Below are positions 8,466 through 17,559 of a stretch of 64,000 nt of DNA, piece after piece. The notes beneath the pieces were generated by a model. That model was not told where the DNA came from. It did not search any database and saw only the letters and a program-made list of their open reading frames with translations. This DNA comes from Gemmatimonadales bacterium (GTDB lineage: Bacteria > Gemmatimonadota > Gemmatimonadetes > Gemmatimonadales > GWC2-71-9). Numbering within the stretch: the first letter of the stretch is position 1; every line of letters starts with the position of its first letter. A program made the position numbers and the translations under genes. The stretch covers positions 124,001-188,000 of the forward strand of contig JAHBVU010000003.1 in the NCBI GenBank assembly GCA_019637315.1, in the 5' to 3' direction.

Positions 8466-8495
8466 TTCACCGCATCAGGCCGTCCTCAACGTCTG

Positions 8496-8519
8496 CGCCC
8501 CAGCCCTCAGGCTGGGGCG
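8496..8519 (+). terminator. Hairpin terminator after tRNA-Ala
   Basis: CGCCCCAGCC (8496-8505) pairs perfectly with GGCTGGGGCG (8510-8519) around a CTCA loop. It lies 30 bases after the tRNA and 33 bases before the stop of the convergent aldo/keto reductase gene, so it may serve both strands. There is no strong T-run. Confidence 0.6.
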
Positions 8520-8552
8520 TCGTGCGTTCCGGGACTTGCGCCGGACTCCCCG

Positions 8553-9584
8553 TCAAACAGGTCGGGGGTTTCGCTCGACGAAGCCGCGCTGATGGAAGTA
8601 CGGATAAGCCATCGGCGTGGCGCTGGCCGCATCGAGGCGGGCGATCTGTTCGGACGTCAGGTTCCACCCGATGGCACCGAGATTGTGCTCCAACTGTGCC
8701 TCGGTACGAGCACCGACAATCACTGTTGCCACAGTCGGGCGCTGGAGCAGCCAGTTGATGGCGATCTGGGGAACGGTCTTGCCGGTCTCCGCCGCCACCT
8801 GGTCGATGGCATCGACGACGCGATAGAGGTACTCGTCATCGACCGGAGGCGCGGCCGCCATGGTCGCCCGCGACCGCATTCTGGTGGTCTCGGGCTGAGG
8901 CTGGCCCCTGCGCAGCTTCCCGGTCAATCGGGCCCAGCCGAGCGGACTCCAGACCATCCCCCCGACCTTTTGATCCAGGGCCAGGGGCATCAGTTCCCAC
9001 TCGTAGCTCCGCCCGACCAGCGAGTAGTATACCTGGTGCGCGACGTATCGCGCCCAACCGTACCGTTCGGACACCGCCAGCGACTTCATCAGGTGCCAGC
9101 CCGAGAAGTTCGAACAGGCGATATAGCGCACCTTGCCGCTGCGCACCAAATCGTCCAGGGCGCGCAGCGTTTCCTCCACGGGCGTCAGGGCGTCGAATCC
9201 GTGAAGATGGTAGATATCGATGTAGTCCGTGCCGAGCCGTCGCAAGCTCGCCTCGCAAGAGGCAATCAGGTGCATCCGAGACGATCCGACGTCGTTCGGC
9301 CCGTCTCCCATGCGAAAGGAGCATTTGGTGGAGATCAGCGCGCGATTCCGACGGCCGGCGAGGGCTCGCCCGAGCATCTCTTCGGATCGGCCGGCAGAAT
9401 AGGTGTTGGCCGTGTCGAATAGAGTGATGCCGGCGCCGAGGCAGACATCGACCATCCGGATCGCCTCATCGACCTCGGTTTCCCCAAACCCGCGGAAGTA
9501 GTCTCCCTGTCCACCAAACGTGGCCGTTCCGAGACTGAGGGCTGGTACCTTGAGTCCCGAGCTTCCCAGCAGTCTGTATTCCAT
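8553..9584 (-). CDS. Aldo/keto reductase
   Basis: This 343-residue cytosolic NADPH-dependent oxidoreductase has an AKR TIM-barrel. The catalytic tetrad is visible: Asp and Tyr in LFDTANTYSAGRSEE, Lys in ALISTKCSF and His in IYHLHGFD. YIACSNFSGWHL and the C-terminal VIVGARTEAQLEHNLGAIGW are the usual nucleotide-binding segments. Overall it resembles the YghZ/YajO type, acting on unspecified aldehydes or ketones. ATG 9584 is preceded by GAGGA at 11 bases and by a good promoter; the longer upstream frame would absorb that promoter and lacks family similarity. It is divergent from the biotin operon. Confidence 0.9.
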   Translation of the reverse strand: MEYRLLGSSGLKVPALSLGTATFGGQGDYFRGFGETEVDEAIRMVDVCLGAGITLFDTANTYSAGRSEEMLGRALAGRRNRALISTKCSFRMGDGPNDVGSSRMHLIASCEASLRRLGTDYIDIYHLHGFDALTPVEETLRALDDLVRSGKVRYIACSNFSGWHLMKSLAVSERYGWARYVAHQVYYSLVGRSYEWELMPLALDQKVGGMVWSPLGWARLTGKLRRGQPQPETTRMRSRATMAAAPPVDDEYLYRVVDAIDQVAAETGKTVPQIAINWLLQRPTVATVIVGARTEAQLEHNLGAIGWNLTSEQIARLDAASATPMAYPYFHQRGFVERNPRPV

Positions 9585-9621
9585 ATCTGGCGCATCCTCG
9601 GATTGGCGCAGGGTGGACTCG

Positions 9622-9650
9622 ATTGTATGGGAGGCGGCAGACCCTGGCAA
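9622..9650 (-). promoter_or_regulatory. Promoter of the aldo/keto reductase gene
   Basis: On the minus strand TTGCCA (9650-9645) and TACAAT (9627-9622) are separated by exactly 17 bases, one mismatch from each consensus hexamer. Transcription would begin about 30 bases before the ATG at 9584. Confidence 0.65.
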
Positions 9651-9816
9651 TCCCCCGTGCGGACGCCGGCGAGGGCTCGAGCACCCGTAGTCCCGTGATG
9701 CCGCTCCGGTGTACATTCCGACCCGTCTTGTCCGGATACTCACCCTCCCCGGGAGCCATCGTGTGGGAGGGGGCACGCGCCCCACCGGCCCTGCGTTTCG
9801 AAAGGTTTGACCTGAC

Positions 9817-10797
9817 ATGAGCTGGGATCAACTCGCCGACCGTGTTCTCGACGGCTCCGAAGCTAGCGCTGATGACGCGCGAGCCATTCTGACCTCGTCC
9901 GATGAGCAACTCGACGATCTGCTGCAAGCCGCCTTTCGCATCCGCGAGCGGTACCACGGGCGCACGGTTCGGATTCATGTGCTGCGCAACGCCAAGAGCG
10001 GTCTCTGCCCGGAGGACTGTGCCTTCTGCAGCCAGTCCGTCACCAATGCGTCGCCCGTCGAACGGTATAAGCTGCAGACCGTCGACGACCTGGTAGCGGG
10101 CGCGCGCGAGGCCCACCGGCGCGGTGCCGTCAAGTACTGCATGGTGACCAGTACCCGGGGGCCAGCCGAGCGCGAGCTGGACGTGATTTGCGAAGCAACG
10201 CGCCAGATCAAGGCGGAGCTCAACATCAAGGTGTGCGCCTCGCTCGGTTTGCTCGAGCAGCACCAGGCCGATCGCCTGGCGGCCGCCGGGGTCGACCGTT
10301 TCAATCACAACCTCGAATCGTCGCGGCGCTTTTACCCCGAGATCTGCTCGACCCATGACTTCGAGGACCGCGTCACGACCGTCAAGCGCGCCAGGCAAGC
10401 CGGTATGGAAGCCTGTTGTGGCGGCATCATGGGCATGGGAGAAACCATCGATGACCGCGTCGCTCTCGCGCTCGAACTGCGGGCCCTTCAGGTCGAGTCC
10501 ATTCCGGTCAACTTCCTCAACCCGCGACCCGGCACACCGCTCGCCGACGTCGAACGCCTGGCCCCGGAGGATTGCCTCCGCGCACTGGCCATGATGCGCT
10601 TCGTCAACCCGACGCGGGATATTCGCGTCGCCGGCGGACGCGAGGTCAACCTGCGGGAGCAGCAGCACCGCGCGCTGCTGCCAGCCAACTCGATGTTCAT
10701 CGACGGCTACCTGACGACGCCTGGCGCCGGATGGGAAGCCGACCTCAAGATGATCCAGGACGCCGGCTTCACGGTTGCCGCGCTGTCGGTGACCTGA
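9817..10797 (+). CDS. bioB: Biotin synthase
   Basis: This radical-SAM enzyme inserts sulfur into dethiobiotin. The SAM-binding [4Fe-4S] cysteines are in CPEDCAFC (Cys64, Cys68, Cys71). YKLQTVDDLV, RFNHNLESS and the C-terminal FIDGYLTTPGA region match BioB, and 326 residues is the normal length. It is the first gene of bioB-bioD-bioF-bioA and starts at ATG 9817, with a weak AAAGG upstream. bioD begins 8 bases after its stop. No BirA-type operator was recognised in the divergent intergenic region. Confidence 0.96.
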   Translation: MSWDQLADRVLDGSEASADDARAILTSSDEQLDDLLQAAFRIRERYHGRTVRIHVLRNAKSGLCPEDCAFCSQSVTNASPVERYKLQTVDDLVAGAREAHRRGAVKYCMVTSTRGPAERELDVICEATRQIKAELNIKVCASLGLLEQHQADRLAAAGVDRFNHNLESSRRFYPEICSTHDFEDRVTTVKRARQAGMEACCGGIMGMGETIDDRVALALELRALQVESIPVNFLNPRPGTPLADVERLAPEDCLRALAMMRFVNPTRDIRVAGGREVNLREQQHRALLPANSMFIDGYLTTPGAGWEADLKMIQDAGFTVAALSVT

Positions 10798-10805
10798 CGG
10801 CCGCG

Positions 10806-11486
10806 ATGCCGCAATTTGTCGTCATCACGGGGTCCGACACGGGTGTCGGCAAGACCGTGGTGACGACCGCCTTGGGTCGAAGCCTCGCCGCCGCCGGCCG
10901 GCGCGTGGTCGCGATCAAGCCGATCGAAAGCGGCTGCCCTGCCGAGGTGCCCGTCGCCACCGAGGATGGCGTCCGGATTGCACGCGCCACTGGGCAGCAG
11001 CGTCCAACCGCCGCGCTCCGGCGCTATCGCGCCGCGGTAACACCAGCGGTCGCAGCCGACCTCGAGGGGCGCCCGGTCCCCCTGGCGGACCTGCTCGACG
11101 AAATCCATCATCAGAGTCGCGACGCCGACATCGTGCTCCTCGAGGGGGCGGGCGGTTTGCTGTCGCCGCCAGCCTGGGACTGGAGCTATCTCGACCTGGC
11201 CCGAGAGCTTGGCGCCGCTGTCCTGGTCGTCGTCGCCAACCGGCTGGGCTGCCTGAGCCACACCCTGCTCACGGTGTCTGCGCTGACGGCGGCCGGCGTG
11301 CCCGTAATCGGTCTCGTGATGTCCGAGGTGTCCGAAGTGTCCGCAGCCGACGAATCGACCAGCTCGAATCAGGCCGCCTTGGCGCGCCTGCTGCCGGCTG
11401 CCCGGATCGCAGCACTCGATTACCTCACACCCGACCGGATTGATACCGCGAGACTCGACGCCCTGCTGCCTTGGTTCGACAGATGA
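10806..11486 (+). CDS. bioD: Dethiobiotin synthetase
   Basis: This ATP-dependent carboxylase closes the ureido ring of 7,8-diaminopelargonate. The N-terminal P-loop GSDTGVGKT (residues 9-17), the AIKPIESGC motif and the EGAGGLLSPP motif are all present in 226 residues. The start ATG at 10806 places the P-loop at its usual distance. Longer in-frame extensions overlap bioB and are ignored. Its stop overlaps the bioF start as ATGA. Confidence 0.95.
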   Translation: MPQFVVITGSDTGVGKTVVTTALGRSLAAAGRRVVAIKPIESGCPAEVPVATEDGVRIARATGQQRPTAALRRYRAAVTPAVAADLEGRPVPLADLLDEIHHQSRDADIVLLEGAGGLLSPPAWDWSYLDLARELGAAVLVVVANRLGCLSHTLLTVSALTAAGVPVIGLVMSEVSEVSAADESTSSNQAALARLLPAARIAALDYLTPDRIDTARLDALLPWFDR

Positions 11487-12667
11487 CGAGCAGGCGCTTC
11501 GCACAATCCCTCCGCAGCGAATTGGACGCCTTGGCACAACACGCCATGCTGCGACAGCTCCGGACCGTCGAACACCGTAAGGGTGCCTCAATCGAGCTGG
11601 AGGGGCGAGCCGTACTGGACTTCTCGTCGAACGATTACCTCGGGCTGGCCACCGATCCTCGACTCGCCGCTCGGGCGCGGGCCGCCTTCGCGACGCCCCA
11701 TGTTGGCGCCACGGCATCTCGCAGTCTCGGCGGCAACCACGCCCCGCACGACCAGCTCGAGGCCGCGCTCGCTGCGCTCAAGGGCACCGAGGCCGCCCTC
11801 CTCTTTTCCACGGGCTTCGCTGCCAACACCGGCATCCTGCCGGCACTGGCGGGGCGCGATGACGTGATCTACTCGGATGCGCTCAATCATGCCTCCATCG
11901 TCGACGGCTGCCGGCTCGCCAGGGCAACGACGCGGATCGTGGCCCACTGCGACCTGAGCGCGCTCGAGCAGCAGCTCTCGGCCGATGAGGGCAAGTACCG
12001 GCGCAGTCTGATCGTAGTCGAGGGCGTCTTCTCGATGGACGGCGATCTCTATCCCCTGGCCGAGCTGGTACCACTCGCCGAGCGGTTCGACGCCGCGATC
12101 CTCCTCGACGACGCCCACGCGACCGGAGTGCTCGGCCCGAATGGACGCGGCTCCGCCGAGCACTGGGGTGTCGAAGGGGCGATCGACGTGACGGTCGGCA
12201 CGCTCGGCAAGGCATTCGGCACCTCCGGCGCATTCGTCGCCGGCTCCGAGACCCTTCGGACCCATCTGCTCAACCGGGCGCGGTCGTTCATCTTCTCGAC
12301 CGGCACACCCCCCAGTCTCTGCTCGGTGACCCTCGAAGCGCTCGCCATCGCCGCCAGCGAACCGGATCGGCGGACTCGACTGTTCGAGGCTGCTCGTCAC
12401 CTGCGCAACGGCCTGGCGCGCCTCGGGTTGATGCCCGCAACGGATGGACCGGGCCATATCGTCCCGATCGTCCTCGGCGATCCGGCCCGAACCATGGCGA
12501 TCGGCCGCGCCCTGTTCGAGCGGGGGTATCTGGTCGGCGCGATTCGCCCGCCCAGCGTACCGACCGGAGGTTCACGCCTCCGTATCACCGTCTCGGCTGC
12601 ACACACGGAGGGCGACATCGACGGCCTGCTCGCCGCGCTGGCCGAGACCCTTCGGAGTTCCGGATGA
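11483..12667 (+). CDS. bioF: 8-amino-7-oxononanoate synthase
   Basis: This PLP enzyme condenses pimeloyl-CoA/ACP with L-alanine. Key segments are DFSSNDYLGLA near the N-terminus, GFAANTGIL, the PLP-contacting DDAHATGVLG and the lysine motif VGTLGKAFGTSGAFV. At 394 residues it is family-sized. ATG 11483 overlaps the bioD stop (ATGA) and is preferred to an in-frame TTG four codons earlier. bioA follows with another ATGA overlap. Confidence 0.95.
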   Translation: MTSRRFAQSLRSELDALAQHAMLRQLRTVEHRKGASIELEGRAVLDFSSNDYLGLATDPRLAARARAAFATPHVGATASRSLGGNHAPHDQLEAALAALKGTEAALLFSTGFAANTGILPALAGRDDVIYSDALNHASIVDGCRLARATTRIVAHCDLSALEQQLSADEGKYRRSLIVVEGVFSMDGDLYPLAELVPLAERFDAAILLDDAHATGVLGPNGRGSAEHWGVEGAIDVTVGTLGKAFGTSGAFVAGSETLRTHLLNRARSFIFSTGTPPSLCSVTLEALAIAASEPDRRTRLFEAARHLRNGLARLGLMPATDGPGHIVPIVLGDPARTMAIGRALFERGYLVGAIRPPSVPTGGSRLRITVSAAHTEGDIDGLLAALAETLRSSG

Positions 12668-13932
12668 CGCCTTCACCAGCCTGGCTCACGCTCGACGACC
12701 TTCACGTCTGGCATCCGTACACTCAGCACGGGCTGGGCGCCCCGGTCCGACCGATCGTACGCGCGTCGGGAGCCTATCTCCACGACGCCAATGGCCAGCG
12801 TTACCTCGACGCCATCTCGTCATGGTGGGTCACCTTGCACGGTCATGCCCACCCTGCAATTGCCGATGCCGTTGCTGAGCAGGCCCACACCCTCGAGCAG
12901 GTCATCTTTGCCGGATTTGCGCATGAACCTGCCAGCCGCCTTGCGGCAGAGCTCGTTGCGCACCTTCCCGAGGGCCTTTCGCGCGTCTTCTACTCCGATA
13001 ATGGATCGACCGCCGTCGAGGTCGCCCTCAAGATGGTGCTGCAACTCTGGTGGAACCGGGGCGAGCCGAGGCGGCTGATCGTTGCGCTGGACAACGCCTA
13101 CCATGGAGACACCTTCGGCGCCATGAGTACGAGTGGCACCGGTCTGTTCACGTCGCCCTTTGCCGACCACCTGTTCGAGACCGTCCGCCTCCCCGATCCG
13201 ACCGAGGGCGACACCGCCGGCGCGCTCGAACGATTGCTGGAGGAACGGGGACGTGAGGTTGCGGGAGTCATCGTCGAACCGCTGCTGATGGGAGCAAGCG
13301 GGATGCGGATCTGGTCGATCGATACCCTGCGCGCGATCCGTGTCGCAACCCGAGCCCACGGCATTCCACTGATTGCGGACGAGGTTCTGACGGGATTCGG
13401 CCGAACCGGGCCCCTCTTTGCCTCGTCGGACGTCGGTCCGGACCTGATCTGTCTCTCCAAGGGGCTGACCGGCGGCTTTCTTCCGCTCGGCGTAACCGCG
13501 GTGCGCGAAGAGATCTTCGAGGTGTTCCGGAGCACCGACCGGCACAAGACCTTCTTTCACGGACACTCCTTCACCGCGAATCCGATATCCTGCGCAGCAG
13601 CTCGGGCCAGCCTTGCCCTGCTGGACGACGCCTGCGCCGAACGTCGCAGGGTCATCGAGGCAGCCCATCGAGCCGGGCTCGAACGGATCGCCTCCGCTCC
13701 AGGGGTCAGCCACCCGCGGGTCCTCGGCACGGCAGCCGCCTTCGACCTTGCCGGGGGTGGGAACTATCTCGACCCGATCGGGGCGCGGCTCACCGCCTTC
13801 GCCTTCGAGGCAGGCGTATTTCTGCGCCCACTCGGCAATGTGGTCTACCTGCTGCCTCCGTACTGCGTAACCCGGGCTGAGCTGGAGCACGCCTACGATA
13901 CGATCGCGCAGTTCCTCGCCACGACGGGCTGA
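12664..13932 (+). CDS. bioA: Adenosylmethionine-8-amino-7-oxononanoate aminotransferase
   Basis: This class III aminotransferase (422 residues) uses SAM as amino donor. HVWHPYTQ at the N-terminus, SSWWVTLHGHAHP and YSDNGSTAVEVALKM are BioA hallmarks. ADEVLTGFGRTG and the PLP lysine in CLSKGLTGG complete the active site. It is the last gene of the biotin operon. bioC and bioH, needed for pimeloyl formation, are not in the window. Confidence 0.95.
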   Translation: MTPSPAWLTLDDLHVWHPYTQHGLGAPVRPIVRASGAYLHDANGQRYLDAISSWWVTLHGHAHPAIADAVAEQAHTLEQVIFAGFAHEPASRLAAELVAHLPEGLSRVFYSDNGSTAVEVALKMVLQLWWNRGEPRRLIVALDNAYHGDTFGAMSTSGTGLFTSPFADHLFETVRLPDPTEGDTAGALERLLEERGREVAGVIVEPLLMGASGMRIWSIDTLRAIRVATRAHGIPLIADEVLTGFGRTGPLFASSDVGPDLICLSKGLTGGFLPLGVTAVREEIFEVFRSTDRHKTFFHGHSFTANPISCAAARASLALLDDACAERRRVIEAAHRAGLERIASAPGVSHPRVLGTAAAFDLAGGGNYLDPIGARLTAFAFEAGVFLRPLGNVVYLLPPYCVTRAELEHAYDTIAQFLATTG

Positions 13933-13956
13933 TGCCGCGGTTATCTTCATCCTCCC

Positions 13957-14832
13957 ATGCGCGCGCCTGACCCCAACCGACCGTCCGCCGACACCTCGCC
14001 TTCTCCCCGCCGCGAGCAGCAGCGCGCATTCGCGCGGTACGTGGCAATCGGCGACAGTTCGACCGAGGGTCTCGACGACCCCGATACCAATGGCGGCTAC
14101 CGCGGCTGGGCCAATCGGCTGGCGGAGCGGCTCGCCGCCGCTCAGGGCGGCATCCTCTACGCCAACCTGGCCGTTCGCGGTCGGCGAACCCGGCAGATTC
14201 GCGAGCAGCAGCTCGACGCCGCGCTGGCTATGCAGCCGGACCTTGCCACCCTGTTCACGGGCACCAATGACGTCGTGGCGCGCGGGTTCGACGCCGACCG
14301 GGTTGGTGAGGACGTCGAGTTCATGCAGCGCGCACTGATCAGGCAGGGCGCCAAGGTGCTGACGTTTACCCTTCCCGACCTTGGCCCCGTGATGCCGATT
14401 GCGCGCTTCATTACCGCTCGGGTCGAGGTGCTCAATCAGACCCTTCGGACGGCATCGGCTAACAGCGGAGCCCGCCTGGTCGATCTGGCGGTTCATCCCG
14501 TCGCCTCCGATCCGCGACTTTGGAGTGAGGACCGGCTCCATGCCAACGCACTGGGCCACGAACGGATCGCAGCGGCGTTGGCGCAGGCAATCGACCTCCC
14601 CGGTAGCTGCGGCAGCTGGGCTCTGCCGTTGCCGCAGCTGAGTCCACCCGGATTCCGAGCACGTCTCGCCGGCGAGGTGACTTGGATCCGCCGCTACCTG
14701 CTGCCCTGGATCTGGCGGCATGCACGAGGCAGGTCATCGGGTGACGGTATTCGCGCCAAGCGGCCGGAACTCAGCCCGCTTCCCGCCGAGCTTGTGCACA
14801 CCCCCCGCGCTCCCGCGTCACCACCTACATAG
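13957..14832 (+). CDS. SGNH/GDSL-family hydrolase
   Basis: This 291-residue esterase/lipase-like protein shows all four SGNH blocks. Ser is in AIGDSSTEGL (about residue 34), Gly in NLAVRGR, Asn in LFTGTNDVV, and the Asp-His pair in SEDRLHANALGH. No signal peptide is visible; the N-terminus is Pro/Ser/Arg-rich. The ~70 residues after the catalytic domain (WIRRYLLPWIWRH and a Pro-rich end) are family-untypical. The gene starts 24 bases after bioA, but its product is not a known biotin enzyme; a role in pimeloyl-ester cleavage would be speculation. Confidence 0.86.
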   Translation: MRAPDPNRPSADTSPSPRREQQRAFARYVAIGDSSTEGLDDPDTNGGYRGWANRLAERLAAAQGGILYANLAVRGRRTRQIREQQLDAALAMQPDLATLFTGTNDVVARGFDADRVGEDVEFMQRALIRQGAKVLTFTLPDLGPVMPIARFITARVEVLNQTLRTASANSGARLVDLAVHPVASDPRLWSEDRLHANALGHERIAAALAQAIDLPGSCGSWALPLPQLSPPGFRARLAGEVTWIRRYLLPWIWRHARGRSSGDGIRAKRPELSPLPAELVHTPRAPASPPT

Positions 14833-14976
14833 CAGGCGCTCTTCGAGCCGCCGGACCAGAAGTACTCCACGCCTGATCGAGGGGCTGCAGGCGAGCCCCC
14901 AGGTAGAAGGCGCGAATCCGTCCGCATCGGACGCGTTCGCGCCTTTGTCGTCTTCACCCTTCCTACGGAGGATCAG

Positions 14977-15195
14977 ATGAACAAGGATCGCATCGAAGGC
15001 CGTTGGACCCAGGTCAAGGGCCGCATCAAAGAGAAGTGGGGCAAGCTGACCGATGATCAGCTCGACCAGGCCGAAGGCAAGTGGGATCAGATTGCTGGCT
15101 TGGTGCAGGAACAGTACGGCATCGCCCGTGACGAGGCGCGGCGTCAGCTCAAAGAGTTCGAGGACATGGACGACTCGGTGACCCGGCGTACCTGA
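14977..15195 (+). CDS. CsbD-family stress protein
   Basis: This 72-residue hydrophilic protein opens with the typical MNKDRIEGRWTQVKGRIKEK pattern and has the LTDDQLDQAEGKWDQ repeat found in CsbD proteins, small general-stress proteins of unknown mechanism. A strong GGAGGA lies 5 bases before the ATG. It stands just upstream of another small envelope gene with a similarly strong ribosome site. Confidence 0.92.
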   Translation: MNKDRIEGRWTQVKGRIKEKWGKLTDDQLDQAEGKWDQIAGLVQEQYGIARDEARRQLKEFEDMDDSVTRRT

Positions 15196-15241
15196 GCGGA
15201 TCGGGCAGACCGCTACCTTTCCACTGCTGTAAGGAGGAAGT

Positions 15242-16018
15242 ATGTCATTGACCAAAGCTGCTGCGCTACTTGCAGTCGGCGTCATGGGCACTGGCTGCAT
15301 GCGAAGCGACGATCGCGCCGTCATCAGCCACATGGACAACGATTCGATCATCACGCCATCGAGCGACGCGGCACGCCAGAACGACCGTACCCTGGTTCGG
15401 GTGATTCATGCCGTACCGGGGGCGCCGACGGTCGATGTCCAAGCCGGCGATGGGGCCGTGTTCAACGCGGTCGCCTTCAAGGCGGTAACACCGTATCAGG
15501 CGATTGCCGACAACCGCCCGCATATCAAGCTGCGTTCGTCAGCGGAGCCGGCAGGAGAACCGCTCGCCGAAAGCCGGGAACTCGTGATGGACGGGGCTCA
15601 CTACACCGTCGTCGCCATTCCGAACGAGAACGGTGGCTCGGTCGAACTCGAGGCCGTCCGGGATGACCTGACCCCATCGGACCCCAACAAAGCCCGCATT
15701 CGGGTCATCAATGCGGCTCCTCGGGCCAGCGAGGTCAAAGTGACAGCGCAGGCCAATCCGCTGTTCGACGATATCGCGTTCAAGGAAGCGGCCGGGTTCA
15801 AAGAAGTCGAGGCAGGTACCGTCACCCTGGTCGTAACGCGCGAAGATGGCGGACAGGTACTGCTCCGTCTGCCCAACATCGAGCTGCATCCGGGACAGAG
15901 TCTGACGGTCGTGCTCACCCACCCTTCGGCGACCAGCAACCGGGTCGAGGCGATTCAGGTGATCGACGAGTTGAGCACGGTAGCGGCTGCGCTCCCGGTC
16001 GACCCACCACCGCCGTAA
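15242..16018 (+). CDS. DUF4397-domain lipoprotein
   Basis: This 258-residue protein has a signal peptide ending in a lipobox-like MGTGC (Cys19), so it is probably an anchored surface or periplasmic protein. Two related beta-rich units, one at VRVIHAVPGAPTVDVQAGD and one at IRVINAAPRASEVKVTAQ, match the DUF4397 repeat. Each is followed by YQAI/FKEV and a TLVV-like strand. A strong AAGGAGG ribosome site precedes the ATG. Function is unknown; the domain is common in extracellular proteins. A bidirectional terminator follows. Confidence 0.85.
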   Translation: MSLTKAAALLAVGVMGTGCMRSDDRAVISHMDNDSIITPSSDAARQNDRTLVRVIHAVPGAPTVDVQAGDGAVFNAVAFKAVTPYQAIADNRPHIKLRSSAEPAGEPLAESRELVMDGAHYTVVAIPNENGGSVELEAVRDDLTPSDPNKARIRVINAAPRASEVKVTAQANPLFDDIAFKEAAGFKEVEAGTVTLVVTREDGGQVLLRLPNIELHPGQSLTVVLTHPSATSNRVEAIQVIDELSTVAAALPVDPPPP

Positions 16019-16043
16019 GGCTGGGTAGTCCAGCCCAAATGAA

Positions 16044-16077
16044 CGAAGGCCCGCAGGGATGTCCCTGCGGGCCTTCG
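16044..16077. terminator. Strong bidirectional terminator hairpin
   Basis: CGAAGGCCCGCAGGGA (16044-16059) pairs perfectly with TCCCTGCGGGCCTTCG (16062-16077), allowing for a small loop. It sits between two convergent genes (stops at 16018 and 16112) and would serve both. Confidence 0.8.
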
Positions 16078-16111
16078 TCATTCGGCGCTGTCTCCAGCGC
16101 TAGAGCCAGAG

Positions 16112-16717
16112 CTACAGCCCAACGCCCAACAGGATCATGAAGGTCCGGTTCTTGAAGCTCTGATTGTCCGTCAGCGTCGTCAGGTTGAGGTCCTTGAGAC
16201 CATAGACGTACCGCCCTTCAACCGAGAGACCCAGGGAGCCACCCAGGCGGACGCCGCCGCCGATGACGCCGGCATAGTCGGTCTTGCTGTCGCCGTCACG
16301 ATTGCCACACCCGGTGCCATTGCCGCGCTGGCACTTGACCTCGAAGGAGAACTGCGGCCCCGCGAACAGGTACGGACGTACGCCGGGGGTCGGAAGGTTG
16401 ACCTTCAGGAACACCGGGATGTCGAGGTAGTCGAGCCTGGTCTTCGCGGTAGCCAGCGTCTGAGATGATTTCGCGCCACGCTGCGCATAGAGCGCCTCCG
16501 CACCGAAACCGACCACGCCCGAGTTGACGCCCAGGTAAAGACCGACTGCCCCGCCATTTCGCGTATCGAGCGATCCGGGCAAGACGCCCTTGTTCGAGAT
16601 ATCGCCGAACGTGATACCGGCCTTGAGGCCGACTTCCGGTCGTGATTGGGCTTGTGCGTGGGCCGCGAGACCGATACCCGCCACTGCAGCGAAAAGAAGA
16701 GCCGAGCGCGAAATCAT
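16112..16717 (-). CDS. PorT-like outer-membrane beta-barrel protein
   Basis: This 201-residue exported protein has a clear signal peptide (cleavage after AHAQA). It then has alternating beta-strands typical of small eight-stranded barrels of the PorT/OmpW-like outer-membrane group: VGLKAGITFG at the start, GGAVGLYLGV, VPVFLKVNLP-like strands and a terminal MILLGVGL. A KCQRGNGTGC loop may form a disulfide. GGAGG precedes the ATG at 16717, which fixes the start against a longer frame. Confidence 0.82.
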   Translation of the reverse strand: MISRSALLFAAVAGIGLAAHAQAQSRPEVGLKAGITFGDISNKGVLPGSLDTRNGGAVGLYLGVNSGVVGFGAEALYAQRGAKSSQTLATAKTRLDYLDIPVFLKVNLPTPGVRPYLFAGPQFSFEVKCQRGNGTGCGNRDGDSKTDYAGVIGGGVRLGGSLGLSVEGRYVYGLKDLNLTTLTDNQSFKNRTFMILLGVGL

Positions 16718-16833
16718 AGTGCCTCCATGTGGGATGTTCCGAACAGCTGTGGAGTCGGACGGCCGACCTGCGCAGCTCTTGCACACCCCACAATCGTCCA
16801 TCCCACCAGCCGTCGGCAATGCGGCACGTCGAT

Positions 16834-17559
16834 TCAGACCGTGCTGAGCAGCACCTCCAGCTGCCGTCGCAACGTCGCGAGTGTCTTGGAGCGGAATGCG
16901 CCCTTGGTTTCCTCCAGCACCTGCACAGTTTCGCGCACTGCCTCCTGGAGTTGCAACCCCCTCGGACAGTTGACCAGCTGACAGGCGTGCGGCCCTTGCT
17001 GGGTCTGCGCCAGCGCGCGACTCAGTTCACCGAGATCCGTCAGCGAGCCCATCACGTTGCGAAGCGTCAGGGTCAGGAACGCATCGATCGACTCCGGACC
17101 GCCGGATGCGCTCGGAGCAGCGACCGCTGCCACCTCACGGTTCCAGTCCCGCAGACGCTCTTCCGTCCGCCGCATGGCGAGGTACGATCGAAAGCGGGCC
17201 ACGGCCGCGTCCACCTTGCCCAGCAACTGATCGAAACCGACCGGCTTGACGAGGTATGCCACGACGGGCAGCTCGATACAGGCAATGGCCGACCGGGTCG
17301 AGGGAAAACCGGTCAGGATGATGATCGGCAAGCCACCGACCCGCTGAGACACCTGCCGGACCAGGGCCAGGTCCTCGTTACCCGGCATCTCGAGGTCGCT
17401 GATCAGGAGATCGTAGCTGCCCTGCCCCACCCTGGCCAGCGCCGTCTCGCCGTCCGGCACGACGTCACAGCTGTACCCCTGCCGGCGCAGCAGATCCGCT
17501 GTCGACGCTCCGAAGACCTCTTCGTCGTCCGCGAGAAGAATCTGACCTCGCTCGCTCAT
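16834..17559 (-). CDS. Response regulator with C-terminal helical domain
   Basis: An N-terminal receiver domain (residues 5-120) carries the acidic pair DDEE (11-14), phospho-acceptor Asp55 in LLISDLEMPG, a Thr in ILTGFPS and Lys in YLVKPVGF. The remaining ~120 residues form no recognisable DNA-binding or output enzyme domain. They are helix-rich, with two cysteines (HACQLVNCPRG). It overlaps the upstream histidine kinase by ATGA and is its obvious partner. The output is unknown. Confidence 0.88.
   Translation of the reverse strand: MSERGQILLADDEEVFGASTADLLRRQGYSCDVVPDGETALARVGQGSYDLLISDLEMPGNEDLALVRQVSQRVGGLPIIILTGFPSTRSAIACIELPVVAYLVKPVGFDQLLGKVDAAVARFRSYLAMRRTEERLRDWNREVAAVAAPSASGGPESIDAFLTLTLRNVMGSLTDLGELSRALAQTQQGPHACQLVNCPRGLQLQEAVRETVQVLEETKGAFRSKTLATLRRQLEVLLSTV

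Noticed and set aside
12820-14721. A 633-codon open frame on the minus strand
   Set aside because: It is antisense to bioA and the SGNH hydrolase gene, shows no domain, and is explained by high third-position GC.
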